Positions 14,876-22,527 of a DNA stretch of 36,946 bases are shown in pieces (within the stretch, counting starts at the first letter, position 1; each line of letters opens with the position of its first letter). Under the pieces are notes generated by a model. It saw nothing but the letters and a program-made list of their open reading frames with translations. It was not told where the DNA came from and ran no database searches. The position numbers and the translations under genes are program-made. Source of the DNA: Defluviitaleaceae bacterium (GTDB lineage Bacteria > Bacillota > Clostridia > Lachnospirales > WQUN01); assembly GCA_009788055.1 (NCBI GenBank), contig WQSG01000030.1, forward strand, positions 1 to 36,946, written 5' to 3'.

Positions 14876-17302
14876 CTACAAATTCTCCTCCGCATACCGC
14901 ACAGCACCCATTGCATCGGGGGAGTAGAAATCCGCGCCTATTTTTTTTGCGTGTTCGGCGGTAAGGACTGCGCCGCCAACCATTATTTTGCAGGTGGGGG
15001 CGTGGGCGCGAAGTAGAGTGATGGTTTCTTCCATGCTTGCCACGGTGGTGGTCATCAGCGCGCTAAGACCGACTAGGGGTGCGTTTTCGCGCTGAACTGT
15101 TTGGAGAATTTCGGAAGGCTCTACGTTTTTGCCAAGGTCGAATACTTCAAAGTTGTAGTTTTCCAAGAGGGTTTTTACTATGTTTTTTCCGATATCGTGG
15201 ATGTCGCCCTTAACGGTTGCAAGTACGATTTTGCCGCGCTTTTCCGTGTTTTCGCCCTTGCTTGTCATATGGGCGCGAAGGGTATCGAAAGCGGCGGTTG
15301 CGGCGGCGGCACTTTTCAACAGTTGCGGAAGGAAGGTTTTTCCTGCCGCGAAGGTTTCGCCCGCCGTGTTTAGCGCGGGAATAAGATTTTCGTTGATAAT
15401 TTCCATGGGGGCTGTGTTTTCCAAAAGGGCTTGAGTGGCCTTTTTCGCTTCGTTTTCCATTCCTGCGATTACGGAATCGTAAAGGGTGCGCGTTTTTTGT
15501 TCCGAAACGGACGCGGGCTTTGCGGTTGATTGCTCCCCAACGGGGGCGTATTTTTGTACGTATTCCGCGCAGTCTGTGTCTTTGCCGGAAAGGATTTTGT
15601 TAATGGAAATCGCGTCCGTGGTGGCTTCGTTGGCGGGGTTTGCGATTGCCGCCGAAAGCCCGCTATTCGCCGCCAGTGTTAAAAAGCCCGTGTTTAGCTT
15701 TTCCCGTTGCGGCAAACCAAACGAAATATTTGAAACGCCAAGCACTGTGCAAACGCCCGTTTTTTGCGTAAGTTCCGCCACTGCGTCCAGCGTGATTTGC
15801 GCGTTTTGCGTGTTGGTGCTAAGTGTCATTGTAAGCGCGTCCACCACGATATCATGCTTGGGAATACCGTGCGCCGCCGCCGCCGCTATTATTCTTTCCG
15901 CAATTGCCACGCGCCCCGCCGCGGTTTCGGGAATGCCGTTGTCGTCCAGCGCAAGGGCTACCACCGCCGCGCCGTATTTTTTTGCCAGCGGCAAAACCGC
16001 CTCCAGCGACTCCTTTTTGCCGTTCACCGAATTTAACAGCGGCTTGCCGTTGTAAACCCGCAACGCCGCTTCCGCCGCCGCCACATCAGACGTATCAATT
16101 ACCAGCGGCGTATCCGTTATCCCTTGCACTTCGCGCACAGCGGCGCAAAGCATTTTTTCTTCATCAATATCAGGCAAGCCCACATTAACGTCCAGCAATT
16201 TCGCCCCTTGCCCAATCTGCGTCAACGCCTCGTTGCGAATAAAATCGAAATCATTTTCCAGCAACGCCTTTTTTAATTTCGGCTTGCCCGTCGGATTAAT
16301 CCGCTCCCCAATAATTACCAACTCACCCCCGAGCGTAACCGTTTTCGCGAATGACGTAACCCGGGTGGAAGACCTCGGGGGCGTTGCCCCCAATTCCCCC
16401 ACAAGGGGACAAGTCCCCTTGACCCCTAAATTTTGCGTGCAAAGCTCAACCATCTCCCCGATATGCTCAGGCGTTGTGCCGCAGCAACCACCGAGGACTG
16501 ACACGCCGAAAGTTTGCATCTGTTTCATTTGTGCGGCGAAGTCTGCGGGGGCTAGGTCGAAAACGGTTTTGCCGTCTATGATTTTGGGCATACCGCCGTT
16601 TGGATTGAAGATAACGGGAATTTGCACGGCGGCGCAAAGTTGCTTTAGATGTTCTGTCATTTGAAGCGGACCGAAACCGCAGTTTAAACCAACGGCACAC
16701 GCGCCAAGCGATTCCACAAGGGTTGCGGCGGTTAGAATGTCCGCGCCCGTTAGAAGCCGCCCCTTTTCGTCAGGGGAAAATGTTACCATTATGGGTAGGT
16801 CGCTGTTCTCTTTTGCGGCAAGCATGGCGGCTTTAATTTCGTATGTGTCGCTCATCGTTTCTATCAGAATTAAATCCGCGCCCGCTTCCACCCCCGCCCG
16901 AACCATCTCCGCAAAAATGTCTATGGCTTCTTCAAAGGGCAAATCTCCCACGGGGGCTAACAACTTGCCCGTAGAGCCGATATCCAGCGCGACGCTTGCG
17001 TTATACTCTCGCGTCGGGGCTTTCCCTCCGCACTCGCTTGCCGCTTTTTTCGCAAGCCCAATTCCCGCGGAAATAAGTTGCGCGGGCGTGTAGCCGCTTC
17101 CTTCCAGTTTAAGCCTGTTAGCACCAAAAGTATTCGCCTTAATGATATTGCAACCCGCGTTTGCATATGCCTTGTGGATAGCAAAAATAGCATCCGCATT
17201 CGTTACATTCCAAATTTCCGGCAGAACATCCAGCCCTTGCGCCTGCAAAAGCGTTCCCATTCCGCCGTCAAAAAACATAAGCTCTTTGCCTAATTTATCC
17301 AT
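14876..17302 (-). CDS. metH: Cobalamin-dependent methionine synthase, short form
   Basis: An 808-residue enzyme that moves the methyl group of methyl-tetrahydrofolate to homocysteine through cobalamin. Order: homocysteine-binding barrel (1-290) with zinc ligands in GLNCGFG (206-210) and GGCCGT (271-276); pterin-binding barrel from about 328 (VIIGERINPTGK); helical B12 cap (about 600-685); B12 domain with the cobalt-ligand motif GDIHDIGK (699-706). The C-terminal AdoMet reactivation domain of E. coli MetH is missing, as in many Clostridia, which need a separate reactivase. Residues 291-314, joining the first two barrels, are encoded by a copy of a dispersed GC-rich repeat. ATG 17302 follows GGGAG. 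It lies 13 nt after metF, forming an operon. Confidence 0.93.
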   Translation of the reverse strand: MDKLGKELMFFDGGMGTLLQAQGLDVLPEIWNVTNADAIFAIHKAYANAGCNIIKANTFGANRLKLEGSGYTPAQLISAGIGLAKKAASECGGKAPTREYNASVALDIGSTGKLLAPVGDLPFEEAIDIFAEMVRAGVEAGADLILIETMSDTYEIKAAMLAAKENSDLPIMVTFSPDEKGRLLTGADILTAATLVESLGACAVGLNCGFGPLQMTEHLKQLCAAVQIPVIFNPNGGMPKIIDGKTVFDLAPADFAAQMKQMQTFGVSVLGGCCGTTPEHIGEMVELCTQNLGVKGTCPLVGELGATPPRSSTRVTSFAKTVTLGGELVIIGERINPTGKPKLKKALLENDFDFIRNEALTQIGQGAKLLDVNVGLPDIDEEKMLCAAVREVQGITDTPLVIDTSDVAAAEAALRVYNGKPLLNSVNGKKESLEAVLPLAKKYGAAVVALALDDNGIPETAAGRVAIAERIIAAAAAHGIPKHDIVVDALTMTLSTNTQNAQITLDAVAELTQKTGVCTVLGVSNISFGLPQREKLNTGFLTLAANSGLSAAIANPANEATTDAISINKILSGKDTDCAEYVQKYAPVGEQSTAKPASVSEQKTRTLYDSVIAGMENEAKKATQALLENTAPMEIINENLIPALNTAGETFAAGKTFLPQLLKSAAAATAAFDTLRAHMTSKGENTEKRGKIVLATVKGDIHDIGKNIVKTLLENYNFEVFDLGKNVEPSEILQTVQRENAPLVGLSALMTTTVASMEETITLLRAHAPTCKIMVGGAVLTAEHAKKIGADFYSPDAMGAVRYAEENL
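16367..16427. repeat. GC-rich hairpin repeat, copy 2, inside metH
   Basis: Read on the minus strand this is aggggtcaaggggac, gtcccctt, gtgggggaa, then cgggggcaacgcccccgag-like hairpin and gtcttcc. It aligns almost base for base with 21215-21275 on the plus strand (aggggttaaggggac, gtcccctt, atgggggtt, gggggcaacgcccccgag, acttc). It encodes about residues 293-313 of MetH in frame without a stop. Confidence 0.85.
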
Positions 17303-17315
17303 TTTGCAACTCCCG

Positions 17316-18182
17316 TTAAAAAATCTCCGACAAATTATCCATAATGCTTTTGGCAATTTCGGGTTTGTTCATGGTGTAGATGTGAATATTGTTTACGCCG
17401 TTGGCGATTAAATCTATGATTTGCTCTGTGGCGTAGGCAATGCCTGCCTGCCGCATTGCCTTGGGGTTGTCGGAAAACCTGTCCACAATTGCTTTAAAGC
17501 GCGGCGGCACGGGTGCGCCCGAAAGTTTGAAAATCCGTTCAATTTGTTTGGCGTTTGTCACGGGCATAATCCCCGCTACAACAGGCACATCTATGCCGTT
17601 TTTAAGCAAGCGGAACATGAAATTGTACAGGATGTTATTATCAAAAAACATTTGCGTAGTAAGAAATTGGCAACCCTCATCAACTTTTATTTTCAAATTT
17701 TCGATATCTTTATGAAGGGTTGCGGCCTCGGGGTGGCCTTCGGGGTAACAGCCGCCGCCCACGCAAAAGTCGCCGTTTTTGTGAATTTCCGCAATTAAGT
17801 CGCTGGCGTAACGATAGTAGCCTGTGTTTTCGGTAACGCCCTGCGGAAGGTCGCCGCGCAGTGCCATGATATTGTGTATGCCCTGCGCTTTAAGGTCTGC
17901 AAGCATTTTGGCAACTTCGTCACGCCCAAGGGAAACGCAAACCAAATGAGCCAACGCCGCAATGCCGTTTACGCCCTGTACCTCTTTCACAACCTCCAGC
18001 GTGTTGGTAGAACCGCCGCCGCCCGCCCCGCACGTCACACTCATAAAAGACGGTTTCAGCTTTGCGCATTCGCCCACAACTTTATTTATATTTTCAAAAC
18101 CCGCACCCGGTTTGGGCGGGAAAAGTTCCAAAGAAACAGTAATCTCATTTTGCTTAAAAATTTCCGTAATTTTTGTATTCAT
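17316..18182 (-). CDS. metF: Methylenetetrahydrofolate reductase
   Basis: A 288-residue flavoprotein that reduces 5,10-methylene- to 5-methyl-tetrahydrofolate, the methyl donor for MetH next door. Motifs: LELFPPKPGAG with the catalytic Glu near the N-terminus, SVTCGAGGG, ALRGDLP, and GGGCYPEGHPEA followed by QMFFDN for flavin and folate binding. The length is normal for the bacterial barrel enzyme. ATG 18182 follows GGGAG at about 8 nt; an upstream in-frame start adds 11 non-homologous residues. It leads the metF-metH operon. I see no S-box in its leader. In Clostridia it may also take part in one-carbon metabolism. Confidence 0.93.
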   Translation of the reverse strand: MNTKITEIFKQNEITVSLELFPPKPGAGFENINKVVGECAKLKPSFMSVTCGAGGGGSTNTLEVVKEVQGVNGIAALAHLVCVSLGRDEVAKMLADLKAQGIHNIMALRGDLPQGVTENTGYYRYASDLIAEIHKNGDFCVGGGCYPEGHPEAATLHKDIENLKIKVDEGCQFLTTQMFFDNNILYNFMFRLLKNGIDVPVVAGIMPVTNAKQIERIFKLSGAPVPPRFKAIVDRFSDNPKAMRQAGIAYATEQIIDLIANGVNNIHIYTMNKPEIAKSIMDNLSEIF

Positions 18183-18240
18183 GCATTTGCTCCCAAGTCT
18201 AAGATTTTTTCTCACACATTATATTACGGAATTTAATTTT

Positions 18241-18430
18241 TAGGAAGACCTAGGGGAGACCTCGGGGGACGCTGTCCCCCGAACCCCCTGCAAACTTTTT
18301 GGAAAAAGTTTGAACAAAAACTTTAAATTTGGACTAGCGATAAGCTATCTAACGCAATACAAAAACCCGCGCGAATTGCGCGGGTTTTAAGTTAGGGGTC
18401 AAGGGGACGGAGTCCCCCACGGTCTTTCTA
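18241..18430. repeat. GC-rich repeat, copy 3, with inverted ends
   Basis: Fills most of the metF-ppdK gap. The left part (aggaagaccta, ctcgggggac-gct-gtcccccga, accccctgc) and the right part (taggggtcaaggggac, gtcccccac, ggtctttct) are inverted relative to each other, so the ends aggaagacc and ggtctttct form imperfect terminal inverted repeats. In between lie a caaactttttggaaaaagtttg hairpin region and the ppdK terminator hairpin. The structure resembles a miniature element of about 190 bp. Confidence 0.65.
18362..18388 (-). terminator. Terminator downstream of ppdK
   Basis: Perfect 11-bp arms aaaacccgcgc/gcgcgggtttt around a 5-nt loop, with a T-run on the minus strand. It lies 53 nt beyond the ppdK stop and inside repeat copy 3. 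Confidence 0.8.
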
Positions 18431-18440
18431 TTGTTAAAGA

Positions 18441-21083
18441 CTAGTCAAATTTTTCTCCTGCAAGAGCGGCCTGTGCTGCGGAAAGGCGAGCGATTGGCAC
18501 GCGGAAGGGAGAGCAAGAAACGTAGTTTAGCCCAACTTTGTGGCAGAAGCCAATGCTGGAGGGTTCGCCGCCGTGTTCGCCACAGATACCGATTTTGAGG
18601 TTTGCGCGGGCTTTGCGGCCTTTTTCGATGGCGATTTTCATGAGAGAACCAACGCCTGTTTGGTCAAGACGCGCTGTCGGGTCGCCCTCGTAGATGTTGT
18701 TTTCGATATAGTCGTTGAGGATGCGTCCTGCGTCATCGCGTGAAAGACCGTAGGTCATTTGGGTAAGGTCGTTTGTGCCGAAGGAGAAGAACTCTGCTTC
18801 GGAAGCGATATCGTCTGCGATTAAGCAAGCGCGTGGAATTTCAATCATTGTTCCGATTTGATAATCCAGTTTTACACCTGCGGCGTCAACAAGTTCTTTC
18901 GCTTTTTTCTCAATGATTTCTTTTACAAAGCGGGTTTCTTTGAGGTCGCCCACGAGAGGAATCATGATTTCAGGCTTGATGTCGTAGCCTTTGGATTTTT
19001 TAACTTCCAAAGCGGCTTCGATGATTGCGCGTGTTTGCATTTGTGCGATTTCCGGATAGGAAACAGCAAGACGGCAACCGCGGTGCCCCATCATTGGGTT
19101 GAGTTCGTGGAGGGATTCTGCGCGGGCTTTTACGTCTGCGGCAGATTTGCCCATGTCTTTGCCCAAGGAAGCGAAGTCTTCTTCTTTTGTAGGCATGAAC
19201 TCGTGGAGTGGAGGGTCAAGCAAACGGATTGTAACAGGAAGGTCTTTCATAACTTCATAGATGCCGATAAAGTCTGCTTTTTGGAACGGAAGAAGCTCGT
19301 CAAGTGCGGCACGACGGTCTGCTTCTGTGTCGGAAAGAATCATTTTGCGCATTTTTGGAATACGGTCTGCGTCAAAGAACATATGCTCTGTGCGGCAAAG
19401 ACCGATACCTGTTGCGCCAAACTCAAGGGCTTTTGTAGCGTCTCTTGGGGAATCCGCGTTTGCGCGAACTGCCATTTTTCCTTTAACGCCTTCAACCCAG
19501 CTCATGAATGTGCCGAAGTTTCCTGCAATTTCTGCGGGAACGGTTTTAATATCGCCAAGGTAAATTACGCCTGTAGAACCGTCAAGGGAGATGTAATCGC
19601 CTTCTTTAACGGTTTCGCCGCCAAGAGTAAATTCGCCTTTGCCGAATTTGATTTCTTCACAGCCGGAAATACAGCAAGTTCCCATTCCGCGGGCAACAAC
19701 AGCCGCATGGCTTGTGTTTCCGCCGCGAGCGGTAAGGATACCTTGGGAAACTTCCATGCCCAAAATGTCGTCGGGTGATGTTTCAAGGCGTACAAGAACT
19801 ACGCGCTCGCCGCGTTCTTTTGCGGCAACTGCGTCTTTTGCGTCAAAGTAAACTTTACCTGCCGCCGCGCCGGGTGAAGCGGGAAGAGCTTTTCCAAGCA
19901 CTTTGCCGGCTTTAAGAGCCGCCGCGTCAAACATGGGGTGCAGAAGTTGGTCAAGTGCGCGTGGGTCAACTTGTTGGATAGCTTTTTCTTTGGTGATGAT
20001 GCCTTCTTTTTCAAGGTCGATTGCGAATTGAAGAGCTGCTTGTGCGGTACATTTTCCGTTACGTGTTTGAAGAATGTACAGGGTGTTGTCTTCAATTGTG
20101 AATTCCATATCTTGAACGTATTGGTAATGTTTTTCCAATTTTGCGGCGATTTCAAGGAATTTTTTATGGCAATCGGGAGAATCTTTTGCCAATTCGCCGA
20201 AAGGCTTAGGTGTGCGAACACCCGCAACAACGTCTTCGCCCTGTGCGTTCATGAGATATTCGCCATAAATTGCGTTTTCGCCGGAAGCGGGGTTGCGTGT
20301 GAACACAACGCCTGTGCCGGAGGTTTCGCCCATGTTACCGAATACCATTTCCTGCACGTTTACAGCGGTACCCCAGTCGTAGGGGATATCGTTCATGCGG
20401 CGATATACGAATGCGCGTTCGTTATCCCAAGATTGGAATACTGCGGTTATCGCGCCGTAAAGTTGCTCTTTTGCGTCTGTTGTAAAGTCTTTGCCTTGGT
20501 CTTTGCGGTAAATATCTTTGAAGATATCCACGATGGCTTTCCAGTCTGCACCTGTCATATCGGTGTCGCCTTTGTAGCCTTTATCTTCTTTGTATTTGTC
20601 AAGTGCGTGTTCAAAGTCATGCTTGCTTACGCCGATAACAACGTCTGCGAACATCATGATAAAACGACGATATGAGTCGTATGCGAAAACGTCGCCCGCT
20701 TTTTTTGCAAGCGCGTCTGCAACGGTATCGTTGATACCAAGATTGAGAACTGTGTCCATCATGCCCGGCATAGATGCTCTTGCGCCCGAACGAACAGACA
20801 CTAACAGCGGATTAGACGGGTCGCCGAATTTTTTGCCGCTTGAACCTTCAAGCTGTGCAATGCACTCATCAATTTGTTTTTTAATATCGTCAGACATAAC
20901 CTTGCCCGACGAGTTGTAGAGGGTACAAGCTTCTGTTGTTACAATAAAGCCGTTGGGCACGGGAATACCCATGTCGGTCATTTCGCAAAGGTTTTTACCT
21001 TTACCGCCCAACGTATTGCGTCTTTCGTTTTCGTCCTTGATGGATGTACCATCTTTGAACATATAAACATACTTTTTGCTCAT
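18441..21083 (-). CDS. ppdK: Pyruvate phosphate dikinase
   Basis: An 880-residue enzyme interconverting ATP, Pi and pyruvate with AMP, PPi and PEP; many anaerobic Clostridia use it in PPi-linked glycolysis or gluconeogenesis. N-terminal ATP-grasp domain (GGKGKNLCEM near the start, VSVRSGARASMPGMMDT), then the swivelling phosphohistidine domain with His459 in GGNTSHAAVVARGMG (Asn replaces the more common Met of GGMTSHAA), then the PEP-binding barrel with GTNDLTQMTYG and catalytic Cys834 in GICGEHGG. The length and spacing match the Clostridium symbiosum enzyme. ATG 21083 follows GAGGAGA; the 34-residue upstream extension is encoded by a repeat and is rejected. It is monocistronic between repeats. 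Confidence 0.95.
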   Translation of the reverse strand: MSKKYVYMFKDGTSIKDENERRNTLGGKGKNLCEMTDMGIPVPNGFIVTTEACTLYNSSGKVMSDDIKKQIDECIAQLEGSSGKKFGDPSNPLLVSVRSGARASMPGMMDTVLNLGINDTVADALAKKAGDVFAYDSYRRFIMMFADVVIGVSKHDFEHALDKYKEDKGYKGDTDMTGADWKAIVDIFKDIYRKDQGKDFTTDAKEQLYGAITAVFQSWDNERAFVYRRMNDIPYDWGTAVNVQEMVFGNMGETSGTGVVFTRNPASGENAIYGEYLMNAQGEDVVAGVRTPKPFGELAKDSPDCHKKFLEIAAKLEKHYQYVQDMEFTIEDNTLYILQTRNGKCTAQAALQFAIDLEKEGIITKEKAIQQVDPRALDQLLHPMFDAAALKAGKVLGKALPASPGAAAGKVYFDAKDAVAAKERGERVVLVRLETSPDDILGMEVSQGILTARGGNTSHAAVVARGMGTCCISGCEEIKFGKGEFTLGGETVKEGDYISLDGSTGVIYLGDIKTVPAEIAGNFGTFMSWVEGVKGKMAVRANADSPRDATKALEFGATGIGLCRTEHMFFDADRIPKMRKMILSDTEADRRAALDELLPFQKADFIGIYEVMKDLPVTIRLLDPPLHEFMPTKEEDFASLGKDMGKSAADVKARAESLHELNPMMGHRGCRLAVSYPEIAQMQTRAIIEAALEVKKSKGYDIKPEIMIPLVGDLKETRFVKEIIEKKAKELVDAAGVKLDYQIGTMIEIPRACLIADDIASEAEFFSFGTNDLTQMTYGLSRDDAGRILNDYIENNIYEGDPTARLDQTGVGSLMKIAIEKGRKARANLKIGICGEHGGEPSSIGFCHKVGLNYVSCSPFRVPIARLSAAQAALAGEKFD

Positions 21084-21117
21084 TTCCCATTCTCCTCTAT
21101 TTTTATATTTAAAGTCT

Positions 21118-21157
21118 CGGGGGGAGAGAGAATTTTGAAAAGTTCCCTCTCCCCCCG
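21118..21157. repeat. GC-rich hairpin in the ppdK leader
   Basis: Perfect 11-bp arms cggggggagag/ctctccccccg around an 18-nt loop, followed by aacccccc. It is within 35 nt of the ppdK start codon on the minus-strand transcript side and belongs by composition to the same repeat family. Confidence 0.6.
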
Positions 21158-21185
21158 AACCCCCCACTCCCTCAAACTTCAACAC

Positions 21186-21209
21186 GAAATCGCGCGAATG
21201 CGCGATTTC
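21186..21209 (-). terminator. Hairpin downstream of rplL
   Basis: Perfect 10-bp arms gaaatcgcgc/gcgcgatttc around GAAT, with the same CGCGCGAATGCGCG core as the hairpin downstream of metH and nearly the same as the one downstream of ppdK. No long T-run follows, so termination is likely but not certain. Confidence 0.5.
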
Positions 21210-21214
21210 AGATT

Positions 21215-21275
21215 AGGGGTTAAGGGGACAATCGTCCCCTTATGGGGGTTCGGGGGCAACGCCCCCGAGAACTTC
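21215..21275. repeat. GC-rich hairpin repeat, copy 4 (abuts rplL stop)
   Basis: Two hairpins, aggggac-aatc-gtcccct and cgggggc-aac-gcccccg, followed by agaacttc, whose last base is immediately before the rplL stop codon. It is the best match to the copy inside metH. Confidence 0.8.
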
Positions 21276-21659
21276 TTATTTAAGTGTAGCTTTCGCGCCA
21301 ACTTCTGCCAGCTTTTTAACGATTTCTTCAGCTTCGGCTTTTGGTGTGGCTTCTTTCATGATTTTTGGTGCGCCGTCAACCATTTCTTTGGCTTCTTTGA
21401 GGCCAAGGCCGGTTATTTCGCGCACGGCTTTGATAACTTTAATTTTTTCGCCGCCAACATCTGTAAGTTCGATGTCAAACTCGGTTTTTTCTTCGCCGCC
21501 GCCTGCGTCACCGCCGCCTGCCGCAGGGCCTGCTACCATAACGCCTGCTGCCGCGCTTACGCCAAATTCTTCCTCTGCTGCTTTTACAAGGTCGTTCAAT
21601 TCAAGAACCGAAAGCTCTTTTACGGCTTCGATAATTTCAGAAATTGATAATTTTGCCAT
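21276..21659 (-). CDS. rplL: Ribosomal protein L7/L12
   Basis: A 127-residue stalk protein that binds L10 as dimers and recruits translation GTPases. The N-terminal dimerisation helix region ([26 protein letters not shown]), an Ala/Gly hinge ([14 protein letters not shown]) and the conserved C-terminal domain ([34 protein letters not shown]) are all present. GGAGG precedes the ATG. It follows rplJ after 21 nt in one operon. The usual next gene, rpoB, is absent; a repeat and ppdK follow instead. Confidence 0.97.
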   Translation of the reverse strand: MAKLSISEIIEAVKELSVLELNDLVKAAEEEFGVSAAAGVMVAGPAAGGGDAGGGEEKTEFDIELTDVGGEKIKVIKAVREITGLGLKEAKEMVDGAPKIMKEATPKAEAEEIVKKLAEVGAKATLK

Positions 21660-21680
21660 TTTAGTGTTACCTCCATAGAA

Positions 21681-22205
21681 TTATTCGGATTTTTGTTTTT
21701 CTTCCGCAACCGCGTTTATTACGCGGGCAAAGCTTGCCATCGGCGACTTGAACGAACCAAGAAGCTTGGACAGAAGCACATCGCGTGGCGGGATGTCTGC
21801 AATTGCCTTTGTGGATGCCGCATCGTAAATTTCGCCGTCTATCGCGCTGGCTTTAAATTCCAACGCCGGCATGGTTTTAAGGTTTTTGGAAATTGCCGCC
21901 GCCGCCGCTGTAGCGTCGTCGTATGAAAACGCCGCCGCTGTAGGCCCTTTAAGATATTCTTTAAGACCTGCAAAATCCGTGCCTTCAATTGCAAATTCGA
22001 GCATTGTGTTTTTGTACACTTTATAGTCGATTCCGCCTGCTTTTCGCATGGATTTACGCAACGTTGTATCTTGCTCTACGGTAAGCCCGCGAGAACTTAC
22101 AAGCACTACAGACTTTGCGCGGCCAAGTTTTTCGCGTATTTCGTCTACAACTACTTCTTTGGCTTTGCGGTTTCTTTCCAAGTTTGGGGTTGATGCCCTT
22201 GACAT
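21681..22205 (-). CDS. rplJ: Ribosomal protein L10
   Basis: A 174-residue protein forming the base of the L7/L12 stalk on 23S rRNA. ATG 22205 follows GAGGAGGTG; the longer open frame is the L10 leader read as protein and is rejected. N-terminal RNA-binding part (EIREKLGRAKSVVLVSSRGLTVEQ..LRKSMRKAG), YKVYKNTMLEFAIEG, GPTAAAFSYDD and a C-terminal helix for L12 binding are visible. It is regulated by the L10 leader upstream, where L10-L12 represses its own operon. rplK and rplA, the normal upstream neighbours, are not adjacent. Confidence 0.96.
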   Translation of the reverse strand: MSRASTPNLERNRKAKEVVVDEIREKLGRAKSVVLVSSRGLTVEQDTTLRKSMRKAGGIDYKVYKNTMLEFAIEGTDFAGLKEYLKGPTAAAFSYDDATAAAAAISKNLKTMPALEFKASAIDGEIYDAASTKAIADIPPRDVLLSKLLGSFKSPMASFARVINAVAEEKQKSE

Positions 22206-22390
22206 TTGTTCACCTCCTCTGTGAAATCGGGGAGTTAATATGAAAGCTTCCCGCCGTTGGCGGGAACGGCTCTTCGAGCCGCCGACGTGCGTCGGGCTAT
22301 AAAAATAAGCCCCGGACTTTGGTTGACCATAGTCTTGGGCTTTATACAAATCGTATTTAAGCATACTCAAGAAACCTCGGCAGGATTTAC
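22206..22390 (-). promoter_or_regulatory. Ribosomal L10 leader
   Basis: On the minus strand the leader contains CTGCCGAGGT (around 22374-22383), then AGACTATGGTCAACCAAAGTCCGG split by pairing partners, a CCGGGGCTT/AAGCCC helix, and two stem-loops (cggctcgaagagccg and cccgccaacggcggg) before the ribosome binding site. This order and the CCGAGG element match the L10 leader of Firmicutes, the binding site for the L10-L12 complex that controls rplJ-rplL. Boundaries are approximate. Confidence 0.8.
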
Positions 22391-22424
22391 GCAATATTTC
22401 ACACCTACTGTCTATGGCATAGTG

Positions 22425-22453
22425 AGTATATGGCTGTTTTTTGCGGATGTCAA
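22425..22453 (-). promoter_or_regulatory. Sigma-A promoter of rplJ-rplL
   Basis: On the minus strand a perfect TTGACA (22448-22453) is 17 nt from TATACT (22425-22430). Transcription would start around 22418 and produce a leader of about 210 nt that contains the L10 leader. Confidence 0.85.
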
Positions 22454-22527
22454 ACTAAATGAAGGGTTTTGCGTGTTATTATTCGTTGTGAAAAACCACG
22501 CCGAAATATCGCCGCGAAACGTGTATT

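Noticed and set aside
18183..18240. S-box (SAM) riboswitch before metF
   Set aside because: The leader is short and lacks the conserved S-box helices; only a weak TATAAT (18218-18223) is present without a good -35.
18858..19778. 306-residue plus-strand open frame
   Set aside because: It is antisense to ppdK, Cys/Phe-rich, without a ribosome binding site; a shadow of a highly biased gene.
21084..21185. N-terminal extension of PpdK by 34 residues
   Set aside because: It is encoded by a GC-rich repeat and upstream of a clear ribosome binding site; PpdK homology begins at 21083.
22206..22394. N-terminal extension of L10 by 63 residues
   Set aside because: The extension is the L10 leader RNA read as protein; the ATG at 22205 has a strong ribosome binding site and matches the family start.
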